Source: Syngnathus acus
Taxonomy: Eukaryota > Chordata > Actinopteri > Syngnathiformes > Syngnathidae
Assembly: GCF_901709675.1 (NCBI RefSeq)
Contig: NC_051102.1
Coordinates: forward strand, 10,053,412 to 10,117,411
DNA length: 64,000 bases
Direction of reading: 5' to 3'
Shown piece by piece: positions 12,301 through 23,988 of this stretch (position 1 is its first letter; each line of letters opens with the position of its first letter). The position numbers and the translations under genes are program-made. Below the pieces are notes generated by a model. It was not told the origin of the DNA and ran no database searches. It saw nothing but the letters and a program-made list of their open reading frames with translations.

Positions 12301-13608
12301 GGAAATTGAAGTATGCAACAGCGTTAATGATATCTCGTCACTTGCGTTCGTTTTGTCGTATGTCAGGAGCGTGCAATCAAATGGGGCCCCTCATTGACCA
12401 GAAACTGGAGGACATAGATCGGTACGTCCCATCATCAAACACTTGCCAAGTGTCATCATTAGTCGATCATGTTGACCCGTGTCGATCATCTGTGTGACCA
12501 GGAAGCACTCTGAGCTGTCGGATCTCAACGTGAAGGTGATGGAAGCCCTGTCGCTGTACGCCAAACTCATGAACGAAGACCCCGTGTATGCCATGTACGC
12601 CAAGCTGCAGAGTCAGCAGTACTACATGCAGCAGCCCCCCGCCGCCACGCAACAGCAGGTACAATGCACACCCATGGCTCGCCTGCGGTGCCAACATCCT
12701 AATGCCTGTTTGTGACACCGCAAGGTGTACCCCGCCGCGACTTCGTACGGGATGAGTGGCGGCGGCGTGCCCGGTTACAACGTGCCCGTGGAGCAGCTTC
12801 AAGGCCAGCAGCCCGTACCCGGACACAGGTCAGATAAGACCGCCGAACGTCATGACGTACACTCGGGTTACCTGCAGAGGAGATGACAGAAAGGGAGAAA
12901 AGCTGTCACAAAACCACAAAGAAATTTTTGGGACAATATGATCAAGAAAGCGAAGAGTGGCACAAAAGAAATATATGCCGAGTCAGCCGAAGGGAAGACG
13001 CTGGTCAGCGGCAAAATGAAGAGTTGCGTAAATTAAGGCAGGTGAGATGAGACTGCCATGGACTCGGAGACAAAGACGTATTGTTTCATTTGTACTTATG
13101 TAATAATATTTCATTTGTATATTTTATTTTCAAATCTGTGGCGAAAAAAAGGAATTGAATCTGACAAGGAAGATTAGCGATAGAGCGCCAATCCAGTTTT
13201 TCACATTTTAATCTTCAAAGAAATGTCATCTTTGAAGTATTTGTCTCATAAAATAGCAAGGTTTTGGTTCACTTTTACTTCACTTTCAGTTTATTTCATG
13301 AAATGAGTCAATTTTCACCCAGCTCTGACACAGTAAGTACATTTAGCCCTCTTGGCATTCATGTGGTAGTAACTCCAGCGTGACATTGTGTTTGTTTGAC
13401 CAGCGAGGCCCACCTGTACATGGCTCAGCCTGCCGTCTACGCCGCGCCGGGTGGCATGCCGCCGGCCGACGCGCAGGCCTACTCGGTTCCCGGGACCGGC
13501 CCCGCCGCCATGCAGACGCTGCCTAACTATGGCACCCCCTCTGGCCAGATGCCGCCACCCTCCGCAGAGCCTCCTCAAGCCCCCTACTCAGAGAAGGCCT
13601 TACTATAG
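9398..13608 (+). CDS. STAM: Signal transducing adaptor molecule (ESCRT-0 subunit)
   Basis: STAM pairs with HRS to form ESCRT-0, which captures ubiquitylated cargo on early endosomes. Fourteen coding exons: 9398-9437, 9971-10055, 10479-10554, 10732-10827, 10906-11052, 11121-11211, 11307-11502, 11589-11683, 11993-12081, 12159-12246, 12367-12421, 12502-12658, 12725-12828, 13404-13608. They total 508 codons including the stop, a little shorter than human STAM (540 residues). In order: VHS domain from [17 protein letters not shown] (about residues 1-145), a UIM ([15 protein letters not shown], near 175-190), an SH3 domain ([17 protein letters not shown] to [12 protein letters not shown]), the HRS-binding GAT-type helices (VQVETIEPE to YAKLQ), then a Pro/Gln/Tyr-rich tail ending in KALL as in the mammalian protein. 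Its place beside TMEM236 and CACNB2 favours STAM over the paralogue STAM2. Confidence 0.95.
11844..11858 (+). promoter_or_regulatory. CTCF-like motif in STAM intron
   Basis: CTACCAGGGGGCAGT fits the CTCF core consensus with one weak position. The same core occurs at 25086-25100. Occupancy cannot be judged from sequence. Confidence 0.3.
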
Positions 13609-15602
13609 GCCCCCCCCCCCCACGAACAAACGCTCATTGACACCAAAAGTCAGCGTAGTTGTGCCAGATCAAACATCTCCAATGTTTATTTTGACAATGC
13701 TGAAATCCAAGGTAAGGTTGCCAACCTCCCAATTCTCCAACATAGTGAAAATGAGCACAACGACCCATGTATTTTCTGCAGAATATTAAACCAATTACTT
13801 ACGTATATGAGATGTTATTCTCAATTTAAAAAGTTCAATCCATTGTAATATGTGCTTCAACAGAAACAGCAATAACAGTCCCGGGTCAATTTGTCCCAAA
13901 GCATCAGAGGTAAGAAAGAAAATCTTAAACTATTTCTTACATTACATAAATTCAGCTAAATCATTTCTAGTCAGTTTTTTTTTTTTTTTTTTTTTTTTTT
14001 AAATGATCAATTCTAATCTTGTATTCATTGTCTGTGTGGCAAGAGAACATATGGGGATGCGCGCTCATTACAAAAAGTGAACACCACATTGTTATTCCAG
14101 AAATCGGAATGATCCCCTCCCTCATTAGAAGTCCATAACGGTGTGACTTGTGCTTTTTTCCGATGTCTGGGAGAATTGGAAGAGTTGTGCAGCACTGTTA
14201 TATTTAGTTGCACTTTTTTGTGTGTTTTGTTGTCCGGTCAAAACTCCCCAAAAACTAACAGCCTTTGTACTCACACTACTGTGCTAACCGCGTCGTACAA
14301 AAGTGGCATCGACTGTCTACATTTTGTATGGGGTTTTTCCAAGTACGGAAAACTGGCACCACTTTTATTTTTTCGTCTTTTCTGGGGTGAGGTGAGCAAA
14401 GCATGCACATGGCTCTTGTAAATATTGTTAGCACAGTTAGCGCTCAGCCTCAGAGTACTAAGTGGAAGAAGAAAAAAAAATTATCCATAAGTTTCTTTTT
14501 CTTTTGTAGAGTATTTTTAATTTATGTGTTGATTGTTATGCTATTTACAAAATGACGAGAAACGGGGGCAAGAGGATGTACGTATTCCGGGAAGAGCGGG
14601 ACCACGGGTGATGTTCCGATTCTGTAAGTTGTACATTATGGAAGGAAGAAAATGTCTTCACGTCGCCGTTTGTGATCGTCATATTGTCGGATGAGAACAC
14701 AAACAAACCTCCTTTTGCGCATTTCAAAGTGAAACTAAGTCATGAGTTTAATTCCCTCCCCATGCCGTGGACCCGACTTTCTTCCACACAAGGCTTACTG
14801 GTGTAGATGTTAGCAATGACTGGAAATGAAGTCATTAACTTGAACTGGAGTTAGTGCAATCACTTTCGTTTCATTTTGCCTTGTTAATTTGTATGAAATT
14901 TGATTGAGGTGTAATAACAAATTAGGGTGTTGGACTGAAAGCCAAGTGGAACATGCTGCCTTTTTTTTTTTTTTGTAATAAAACATGCATACTTTTTTTT
15001 TTTTTTTTTAAACAACTCATACCCTGCTCTTTGTAATGCATTCTTTAAAACATACTTCTCAATTGGTATTCACAATAAAATGACAAACAGGCAAAATGTA
15101 TAGAACAATCTCTGTGGTGGTGTGTTTTATGCAATTCAAATTTTTATCGTAGCTGTCCTTAAAATGTCAATTTCAGTTACTATGTACATTGTGTCATTTT
15201 CAAAACTATTTCAATTTCAAATTTGTTTCTAATTTAATTCAAATATAATTTCTAAAAATTGTAATCAGTATTTTAGCTTCAAAAATTCGAATTTAACTAT
15301 TGCAATTAGTATGTAGGGGTGGTGCTGGGGGGGCTATGGCCCTGTCAGAAAGCTTAGCCCAGGGACTGAAAAAAAAATCCTAGAGCTGTCCCTGGTTTTA
15401 TGCTGGCCTGATGAAGACTTTTGAATGTGAATCCCACTCTGTAATGTCCCTGTTGGTTCATGATGGGATGCACGGTGAGTGTCTCGTAAAAAAGTCAACC
15501 ATAAAGCAATCTCACTCCTATTGTGCAGCGTAAACTCACTTCTTTCCCAAAGTGTGCAGAGTCCACATCGCCGCTCCGTCGACATCATCATCGCCTCTCG
15601 AC
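13609..15602. other. STAM 3' UTR and STAM-TMEM236 spacer
   Basis: A short C run follows the STAM stop at once, then AT-rich sequence with poly-T tracts (13977-14000, 14960-14975, 14994-15009). Possible polyadenylation signals AATAAA lie near 14976 and 15074. The last 150 bases should hold the TMEM236 leader and promoter. I saw no other gene. Confidence 0.5.
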
Positions 15603-17101
15603 ATGGCCTCGGCCAAGACGCTAAAGTTGGCCGTCTACGAGCTGCTGCAGTTTGCCGCACTGGCCGTCCCCGCGTTAGTGCTCTCCGAGCGCTTCGCCCG
15701 CCTGCTGAGCAACGTGAGGGGACGTGACGCCACCACCTACTGGCTGGTGGTGGCCTCCTCCGTGGCCTACGTGACCTCCTGTGCCCTGCTGGTGTGGCTG
15801 CCCCTCAAGTATTACGTCCTGAGGGGGCGGAGACTCAGGACCACACGATGGTGAGTGTGTTACCGTAATAAAAGAATGTCTAAGGATAACCTTAGACCTG
15901 AAATTTACCATGACATAGAAAATGTCTTTTTGCCTTGAAGGAGACCAACAGTGCTGGCTTATCTCCTCTTGTGCACGCTGCCTTGCTTTTCGATTGTAAT
16001 AGCAAGCTCCCAGGTAAGAAGCAAAAATATTTTCACGAAATAAAAATGACAAATTGACACGGCCGCATGACCATGTGAGTTATTCAGTAACATAAGCAGT
16101 AATGTGACAGGTTGCTCATTAACTTGACTGACATTTATTTTCAAACTATTCTCCAGCACTTAACAGCACAAGCCGTTTATTTATTTTTTGTTGCTATTTC
16201 TTTAAAAATCTTTCTCTTCAACAATCTATCTAATAGGTGCAAGTCAACGCAGGCGTGCGCCTGGACCACTTTGCTGAGTTGCCCGTCTCTTTGGTGATGT
16301 TTTCGCTCATTTGCGTGGACCTGGTAGAGAGGCTGCGGCCCTTCAAGCTCCTCGGACAATGTAACGTACATTTCATAAACCACAACAGGTTTTATTTGTT
16401 TCTACAATAGTGACCTCACGTTTTACATTACACCACCTGAGTTTGATTTATTAAGCTTCAAAATGTGCCGACTGGTTTTGTTTTGTTTTGCAGCAGACAA
16501 CGTGGACCTGACCTTTGAACTAGCTGCCCCGGTCCAGATCCACCTGGAGACAGTCAGCTCCAACGACGCCCAAAATGACGCCACGTCCAACCACCAATCA
16601 GAGTCCCCCAACAAGTCTTACGCACCCCACCGGCGCTCTGACCGCCACGCGGGCCGCTCCACGCCAATCACTTCCAGATCTTCAGGTGCCGCCTACCTGT
16701 ACTCGTCCTCGCGAGCCTTCCCAGGCCGCCTGGGCTTCCTAATGAGGAATGATGGCAGGTTGGAGGCGTTTGTGGATTGTTTCCTGTTCTGGTTGGACAC
16801 AGTGGAGATGGTGCGGATGGCCGGCGAACCGACCACCTTCTACTCGGCCTGGGTGTACCCAGTCTTCATCCTGGCTTTCCTGTCCAGCCTGCGGGCCACT
16901 CTCATCCCTCATGGCCCATTTTCATCCATTGCTGGGGTGGCCCTCCAGGACCTACCCTTCTTGGTCACGCGGGTGACCCTGCTGGCCATCTTCGGACTCA
17001 TCACGCCCGTTTTGTTTCCACTAAAGAACGCTTTGGTCAGCCTGGCCTTCTTCTACTTCACCTGTGTGACCAAGATATTCAAGAGTCACAGTATGTTCTG
17101 A
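15603..17101 (+). CDS. TMEM236: Transmembrane protein 236
   Basis: A four-exon multi-pass membrane protein of unknown biochemical role. Exons: 15603-15850, 15941-16013, 16237-16360 and 16494-17101, together 351 codons including the stop. That gives 350 residues, against about 351 in human. The start MASAKTLKLAVYELLQFAA opens the first hydrophobic helix, and LVVASSVAYVTSCALLVWLP is the second. A third helix follows (LAYLLLCTLPCFSIVIASS), then one before VDLVERLR. A polar, Ser/Asn/His-rich loop of about 90 residues comes next. The conserved FLFWLDTVEMVRMAG segment and further helices (YPVFILAFLSSL, LLAIFGLITPVLF) complete it. It ends at TGA 17099-17101. Its place between STAM and CACNB2 matches the human order. 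Confidence 0.9.
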
Positions 17102-19253
17102 CACACACACACACACACACACACACACCATAATCATCATAAATATTCTTATTTACATTTTTGTACAACACACGTTAATCTTGGGAACATTTGGTTCTCA
17201 AAAATGTGAGACTTCTCCCAGCAAAATGTCAAATTCAAAAATAACAAATGCCCTAAAAGAATATTTTAGTTATATGTGAAATGTCCTAAATTTTATAAAT
17301 ATATTTTTGTTTAATTTGACAAACAAAACTGTTTAACTTTAAAAAATATATTTAATTACTGTATGTTTTTTTAAGTACAATATTTTGGAGTGCAATGTAT
17401 CCTAATTAAAATATACACCTACAATTCCGCCTACTTGGGGAAGGTAACGGAACTTCATACAGCACATTATCTGTGTCTGGAGGAGGAGGGAGGAGATTGC
17501 TGTTGTTGTGAGGAGTGGTGGGGTCTTGCTAATTTGAATTCAGGCTGTGTGCCTCCTGCGCTAGCCTTAATGTTACTTGCTGCGCCATGGCAACAGAGGC
17601 AGGGAGGTGAGGGCTTCGGCTGCAGCGTGCACACAAACACACACATACGCATGAGGAGGAGCACAAACAGGTAAGCAGTGAAAGAGGACCCTTGAAGGGG
17701 GGAATCCCCCCAACATCTCATCGGTGACGAAGAAATGAAGTGAGACGACACCTTTTTGGACCTGCTGACTCCCCCATACACAACTTGAACCAGTGGGCGA
17801 CACGAGCGGAACTCCCTGGCGCCACTACACATCAAGACGTCTCCCGACCTGAGACAACAAAGTTCCTCCCCCGCAGGCATCTTCAGCCTCCTCTTCCTCC
17901 CGAGTCTTGATGTCTTGATGTATTGCTGTGGGCTGGGCAACTGGCGGCGAGTGCAGTCCACTTATGTAAGTGACCGGCGTTCATGCACCTGCAACATTAG
18001 ATCACGATACCAAGGAAGGATTGTATTTATCTTTTAAGATGGACAAATGAGAGAATGGGGTGGCTCACCCAGCCAATTACTGTGCCACAATTCACTTCCT
18101 ACTAACCAGCACTTTGGTCAATATTGAAGAGTTCATCAAAGAAGGCTTCAAGCTGGTTAATACCTGTCACAATTACTTTACTGTCAAACTAAACATAAAA
18201 GAAAGATCATTTACACTTTGTGTATTTAAAAAAAAAACATAGTTTTGACTATAATGCAAACAATCAACATATGCTAACTGTTAACATCACTCAAGACCGT
18301 TTTAGAAGTTCAAACAGAAATGCTGCAGCATTACATGTAGACTGACAAAAAAAAAGAGGAGGGGCACAATTTATTGAATTGCAGGATTAAATCATGATTT
18401 ACATTTTAGTTCTATTTTTCCTTATTGCATTTTTTATTTATTTAAAAATAAGTCATGTACAGTATATTACTCAACAATACTTATGAAAGGTAAATGTACC
18501 TGAATTAGCAAAAAGCTCATTTTCAATCATTTCATAAACTAATGAATATCTTTGACAATGTAAAGACAGAATTGTTCTAATGAAGTGTCCGTGCGCGACT
18601 TGGCTGCTCGTTTGGTGATTCTTATAGGAAGTTAGTGGAGCGCTTGCACGCTTCACCGCATCCAGCCGAAGCGTTCCAGTTGCCACTTCAGCATATCATA
18701 GCTCCTATCATCTCTATTATGTAAGAATCCTTCCAAATATCCAACAGAAAGAAAGAAGACACTCCAAGAGCCTGAATGAACTTTTGAGGGAACTGTCATG
18801 GATTTGCTCGCACGGGAATTAAACGCTTTTGTCGCTTCACTGATTCACGTTTGAGTGCGCACGCGCACGCGCTTGAAGCAGGGCTGTCAAACGCAACGCG
18901 CATGCACTGGCGGGTTTATTTAACCGGCGTGCACCGCGCGTCCGACTGCTCCTCCGCGTTGCAGGACGTGCGCAACAGATGCGCACAGGGGAATAAGCCG
19001 TTAATACCCGAAGGAGTCTCAGGAGAAACCCACCCATCTTCACGCCACTCCTCAATTCCACGCGAGCTGTCGTCACCTTGGTGGTAGCAGAAGAATCGTG
19101 CCTTTTTTTTTTTTTTTTTGATGTTTTGGGAAGGTTTTTACGCGTGTGGTTGGAGAGCGTGCGCCCCGGTGTATGTTTCAACCAAAAGGCTTCGCAGGTG
19201 AGCCCCAAACTCGGACACGCGTGGAATGACGGCGGTGCTCGTTGTTAGGGAGG
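17102..19253. other. TMEM236-CACNB2 spacer with GC-rich CACNB2 promoter
   Basis: A CA microsatellite (17101-17128) directly follows the TMEM236 stop, then AT-rich sequence to about 17400. From about 18830 to 19250 the sequence becomes GC- and CpG-rich with GCGCACGCGC motifs, consistent with the promoter and leader of the calcium-channel gene. An upstream ATG at 19173 followed by a donor at 19198 gives MFQPKGFA, but its phase does not join the next exon. The 164-codon minus-strand open frame at 17467-17961 shows no family resemblance. Confidence 0.45.
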
Positions 19254-22200
19254 ATGCCACCCAAGAAAAAGGTAAAAAAATACAACATTTGTCTTGTGTT
19301 TACGCGCGTGCGTGGAACAGGAAGTGTCACAGAACGCGCCATCTGTTTCACCGGGCACTAATCCCTGTGTGAAGCCTTTCCACTCCACTAAACCAGCCGG
19401 AATGCGTGCGCGTGCGCGTGCTGTTGGCCTATCACTGCGGTGTGCATGTAGAAGGAGTTATATAATCTCTTGGTCTGGAACCACTAGTTGATGGAGCCCA
19501 TGTTGATGTGACTCTAGATTGAATTGTTTGACTATTTCACTCACTTAAATGCAGGTGGACAGTTGTTTGTCTGGGAAGTTAAACTTGAAACTTGGTTCAC
19601 ATCATGGTGTTGATATGAAGAAGTCCGCAAAACAATCAAATACCATGTAAACTAGTGGTACAATAGATATTTCATTATGTGCATGCTTTATCTACACAGC
19701 CTCGATAAACTCAATTGACTTGGTTGGGAAATCCATGCAGTTTATTTGTTAATTGTTTTCCTTATGCAGGCTGGTTTGCTCAACATTTTTTCAGCATACA
19801 TCTGTCCATCTCATCTGGATGTGTTTGCCTTCGCATGTTCATGTCTGTGCTGGTATCACAAAAAACGTCAAGGAAAAATCAAACACTATGTACACATATT
19901 ACCAAATGAATCATCTCTATAAAAAGTGAAGAGCTGGCCAGGCTTCAAGTTAAAGATGAAAATAATAACACTTGTATATGTCTTATTTAACGGCTGACAT
20001 GGAGTCGTTCCTATCTTTCCCCCGTCCCTCTTTTTTTAAATCCCGGATTGGCGCGTGGTGTCTTAATCTCCTTACTGGGACACAATCATGACCCAGAGAT
20101 CAAGCGAGGTGCTTGATTTGTGGAGCATGGCGATTTTTTTTTAACCTATCAACTACAGAATGAGGTATAAAAAGTCTCAGAGACAACAGATCATGCAAAT
20201 GAGCCAAGCCAGCTCATGATAATACACTTGTGGCTTCTTTCAGGGAGAGCGCCACGACTCGGACGCCGCTGAGGAAAGAAACGCCCAGGTTCAGTTGGAG
20301 AAAGCAAAGGTGTGTCCGACTTTACTCTCCAAATTGTCTTGCTGAGATGAAGAATAACTATTCATTGCAAAAACACTTTGGATGAAGTCGTCGATTAGGG
20401 TGTTTGTGCGTCCCCTGTCCTCAGTACCGGCCTGTGGCTTTCGCCGTACGCTGCAACTTCTCCTACACGCCAGCAGATGACGACAACGTGCCGGTGCCGG
20501 GTCAGGCCATCACCTTTGAGGCTCGAGATTTTCTCCACGTCAAAGAGGTCGTAACCCCAAAATCATCCGATGAATAACTTGCCTCGTATCTCAAGACATT
20601 TTTACATGAACAGAAATTTAGCAACGAATGGTGGCTCGGCCGGCCTGTGAAGGAGGACAGCGTGGTGGGTTTTATCCCCAGTCCGGTCAATCTGGAAACC
20701 ATCCTAATCAGGAGGGAAGTCCAGGCCAGAAAGGCGGCCAAGGCCTTAGCCAGGTAAGTCATAATTACCCGAAGGTGACTTTCAAAGTGCTCCTAAATCA
20801 ACTCCAACCAAATCTATTGTTTCAGCAAAGCAGCATCGCAAATAGCTCAAGATATGAACTCAAAGAAATACACGCCTCCTTCGCAAGGTGAGAATGCTCA
20901 GTATGTTGCCAGTGTGACTCCATGTGATTGTACTCTTACTGTCTCCTTCAACAGCCAATCAGCAGGTGAAAAAAAAGCCGGTAAGTCGGTTTTTTTTCCA
21001 ACTATACAGCTACAAAGTCTTGCATATATGGATGGATGTTTTTTTTTTTTTTCTTTCCCAGCATATACTGTAAATGGTAGAAATGTGGCATACAGTTGAG
21101 TTGGACTCGACATGGGAATGAATTTTGTTGTTGGGTGCAGGGCGAGCAGGTGTCCATGTACGACGTGGTGCCGACCATGCGTCCTGTGGTTCTCATGGGA
21201 CCTTCGCTGAAGGGTTTAGAGGTGAGCTCTTAAATTCCCCCTTTTATTGGATATCTTCATGATGACCTTTATTGTTTTTCCAGGTGACAGACATGATGCA
21301 AAAAGCCCTTTTTGACTTTTTGAAACATCGATTCGAAGGCAGGTCAGTTCAATGCTAAATCCAAATTTGTATGTCCATTGGAATGCGCGACATTCAACGA
21401 CAAAAAAAACGTGTCGCTAAAGACCTATTGACAGCAAACAGCATGCCCAAGACCCTGGTATATATATAAATAATGAAATATCATTTCTTTCTTGTAGAAT
21501 CACAATCACACGGGTGACAGCGGACATCTCGCTGGCTAAGCGCTCCATACTGAACAACCCGGGCAAAAAAGCCTTAATTGACCGCACCAACACCCGTTCT
21601 AATTTAGGTACCTTGTTAGCTTTATGCTAGTATGCGCTACCGCTCATTGTAACAGTACTCGACTCCGTTTGTTTACATTTTGTCTTTTTTTGTTGTTGTT
21701 GCTCTTTTAACACAGATGCTGCTGGTATGTCAACGAACGCATTTGAATGCTCCTTGCTGCTCTTCCCCGTCGTCACAATCTATAAAATGGGGCTGTGACT
21801 GAGCCATGTGTTCCGTCTAAAATTTGCTTCTGCTATTGCAGCCCAGATCCAGGGGGAGGTGGAACGCATATTTGAACTGGCCCGCAGCTTACAGCTGGTG
21901 GTCCTGGACGCGGACACCGTCAACCATCCTTTACAGGTGTCCAAGACCTCCCTGGCGCCCATCCTCGTCTACGTCAAGATTTCCTCTCCAAAGGTAAACA
22001 GCGAGAAGATAGTGGGGAAATTTGGGGCCTATTTTGGACATGAGTGGAGTTATTATTATATTTTCGTTAAGCTCATTCTTGACTCAAGGCCTGTTTTTAC
22101 AGAAATGCACTTACCTTTCTCCAGGTGTTGACCAGGCTGATTAAGACCAGGGGCAAGTCTCAGACCAAACACCTCAACGTTCAGCTGGTGGCTGCAGACA

Positions 22201-23385
22201 AGCTGGCCCAGTGTCCGCCGGTGAGCGCCATATTGTGGCTATTTGACATGTGTCGTCGAATCATCTGGAAGAAATAAAGTGGAATGGAGAATTGAGGTTC
22301 TGATCTTCCATTGGACCTCATGGTGTCTGGGATGAAGTGTCATTTGCTGGTTATCCTGCCGCAATGACTTCATGTTGTGTAATGATTTATTTATTTCCCC
22401 CCACAGGAAATGTTCGACGTCATTTTGGACGAGAACCAGTTGACGGACGCCTGCGAGCACATTGCCGACTATCTGGAGTCGTATTGGAGGGCCACGCATC
22501 CGCCTGAAATGGAACCCAGCAACGATCTGGTGGCCCGACTGGCCGAGAACACGCTGCCTACCTGTCCCACCGTCATGCCGGTCTGTAACACCGAGAACAC
22601 GTGACGTGTCATAACAACCCCTGTGATCATTTGAAAACATAGCCCATCCATATATTTCTTGAATTTTGCATCCATTTATTCATCTTTCATTTCATTCCTC
22701 CCTATCATCCTCCACTGGATAGATTCACAAGTGACATTTTCCGGTGAGTGACGAATCATCCGAGTCCACTGCATTGTTTTGCCTCCTCCTGACCCCATTC
22801 ATCACTTTGTCAAATGTTCTTTTATCCCAAAGGAAATGAATACAGAGAATTACGCCTACAACGGGGAAAAGGGGCGACAAAATCAAAATGTTACATAAAG
22901 CGTCTGCGTGTTGCCGTTCACTTTGACAGGACGAGCAAAAGGGCAAGAAGTCGGCCGCGTCCAAGAGGAAAGGTCCCCATGACAACCCCTCCGGCCAGGA
23001 TCCCCCCTCCTCGGCCCAGCAGAAACCCGACGAGGGTCGGCGCGAGGACGAGGAGGAAGAGCCTCTCCTGTGTAGCGAAACCAAGCGGGCCCAGCACTCT
23101 CGCCGCCACCACCACCGCAAACCTGAAGCCAGTCACACCCAAAGACCAGAAGATGAGGAGGAGGATGGCGGCGGCGGATGCTATACCAACCGTGACCATC
23201 GCCATCATCACCATCATCATCGTCGCGACGACGACTACGACCACCGCAGGCCGCACCAGCATTTCATGGCGGACCCCGACGACCACCATGGCAGAGAGCG
23301 AGAGAGGCTTCGGACCAGGGAGAGGGACAAGGACCACCGAGGCAGAGATGCTAGACTGAGCCACAGAGACTCGCATTTGCACTAG
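19254..23385 (+). CDS. CACNB2: Voltage-gated calcium channel beta subunit, CACNB2 type
   Basis: Cytosolic beta subunits bind the alpha-1 I-II linker and control surface delivery and gating of Cav1/Cav2 channels. Exons read: 19254-19271 (MPPKKK), 20244-20309, 20425-20547, 20614-20753, 20826-20887, 20955-20980, 21141-21221, 21284-21342, 21498-21607, 21842-21993, 22125-22220, 22407 to about 22580, and 22930-23385, about 520 residues. The SH3 part runs from [12 protein letters not shown] to [11 protein letters not shown], then a short HOOK. The guanylate-kinase-like part runs from [19 protein letters not shown] to [14 protein letters not shown]. The last exon encodes a His/Arg/Asp-rich tail resembling the CACNB2 tail. 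The exon before the SH3 part lacks the usual SADSYTSRPSDSDVSLEED segment. The last junction is not settled: a donor after 22580 fits in phase but is weak, and an unspliced reading stops at TGA 22602-22604. The CACNB2 call rests on neighbours and tail; beta subunits are otherwise very alike. Confidence 0.85.
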
Positions 23386-23988
23386 TTTCTTCTGCTCTGA
23401 CGTCACACTTAATGTGTGGAAAAAAAAAGCTTGACAAACATGTATTATTAGTATTGTATATTTGGAGCATTTAAAAAAAAAAACGAGCAGTTAGTGGCTG
23501 TTAGCTGCAGCCACCCCCCCCCCCCCTTTTATTTATTACTATTTATTTTTTTTAAATACAGTGACCCCCACACATGTATGTGCTCAGGCCAAAGCAATAA
23601 AAGTGCTGCTCGGCACCATTTCGGAGCATCTTGGTGCAAAAGAGCCACATTGTGCTTTTGCAAACAGACATTCTTTTTTCAGGAACACAGAGAGGGAGGG
23701 TATAGTGCCAAGAGACATTGAAAGCCACCTTTAATTGTCATTTAAAGCTGTGCTATTTATACACAATTCACCAGCTCAAGCAATGAACAGCATGTACATT
23801 CATTTGCAGAATAACAAAACAATAACAATCAGATACCAATCAATTCCAGCGAGATGTCCCAGAGCCTAAAAAGTTTACTTCTGTGGGGTCAGACATGGCC
23901 GCCATCACTGAAACTCACACTTATTATTAAATAACTGAATACATACCATATACAGTAGAACACCAAATACTGAATAGATTTGCCCGGA
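23386..23988. other. Convergent 3' ends of CACNB2 and MRC1
   Basis: The two genes face each other here and share about 600 bases of 3' sequence. AATAAA at 23596-23601 suits the end of CACNB2. A poly-C run (about 23514-23526) and an AT-rich tract lie between. No gene of its own was seen. Confidence 0.5.

Noticed and set aside
17467-17961. 164-codon minus-strand frame between TMEM236 and CACNB2
   Set aside because: No recognisable domain, biased composition from GGAGGA repeats, and no supporting splice or start context.
19173-19197. Alternative first exon MFQPKGFA for CACNB2
   Set aside because: It has a good donor, but its phase (1) does not fit the next exon (phase 0), whereas MPPKKK at 19254 does. 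A non-coding or other use remains possible.
22918-23406. Long minus-strand frame of 162 codons
   Set aside because: It is the complement of the His/Arg-rich CACNB2 tail; Val/Met/Ala runs reflect the CAT/CAC repeats.
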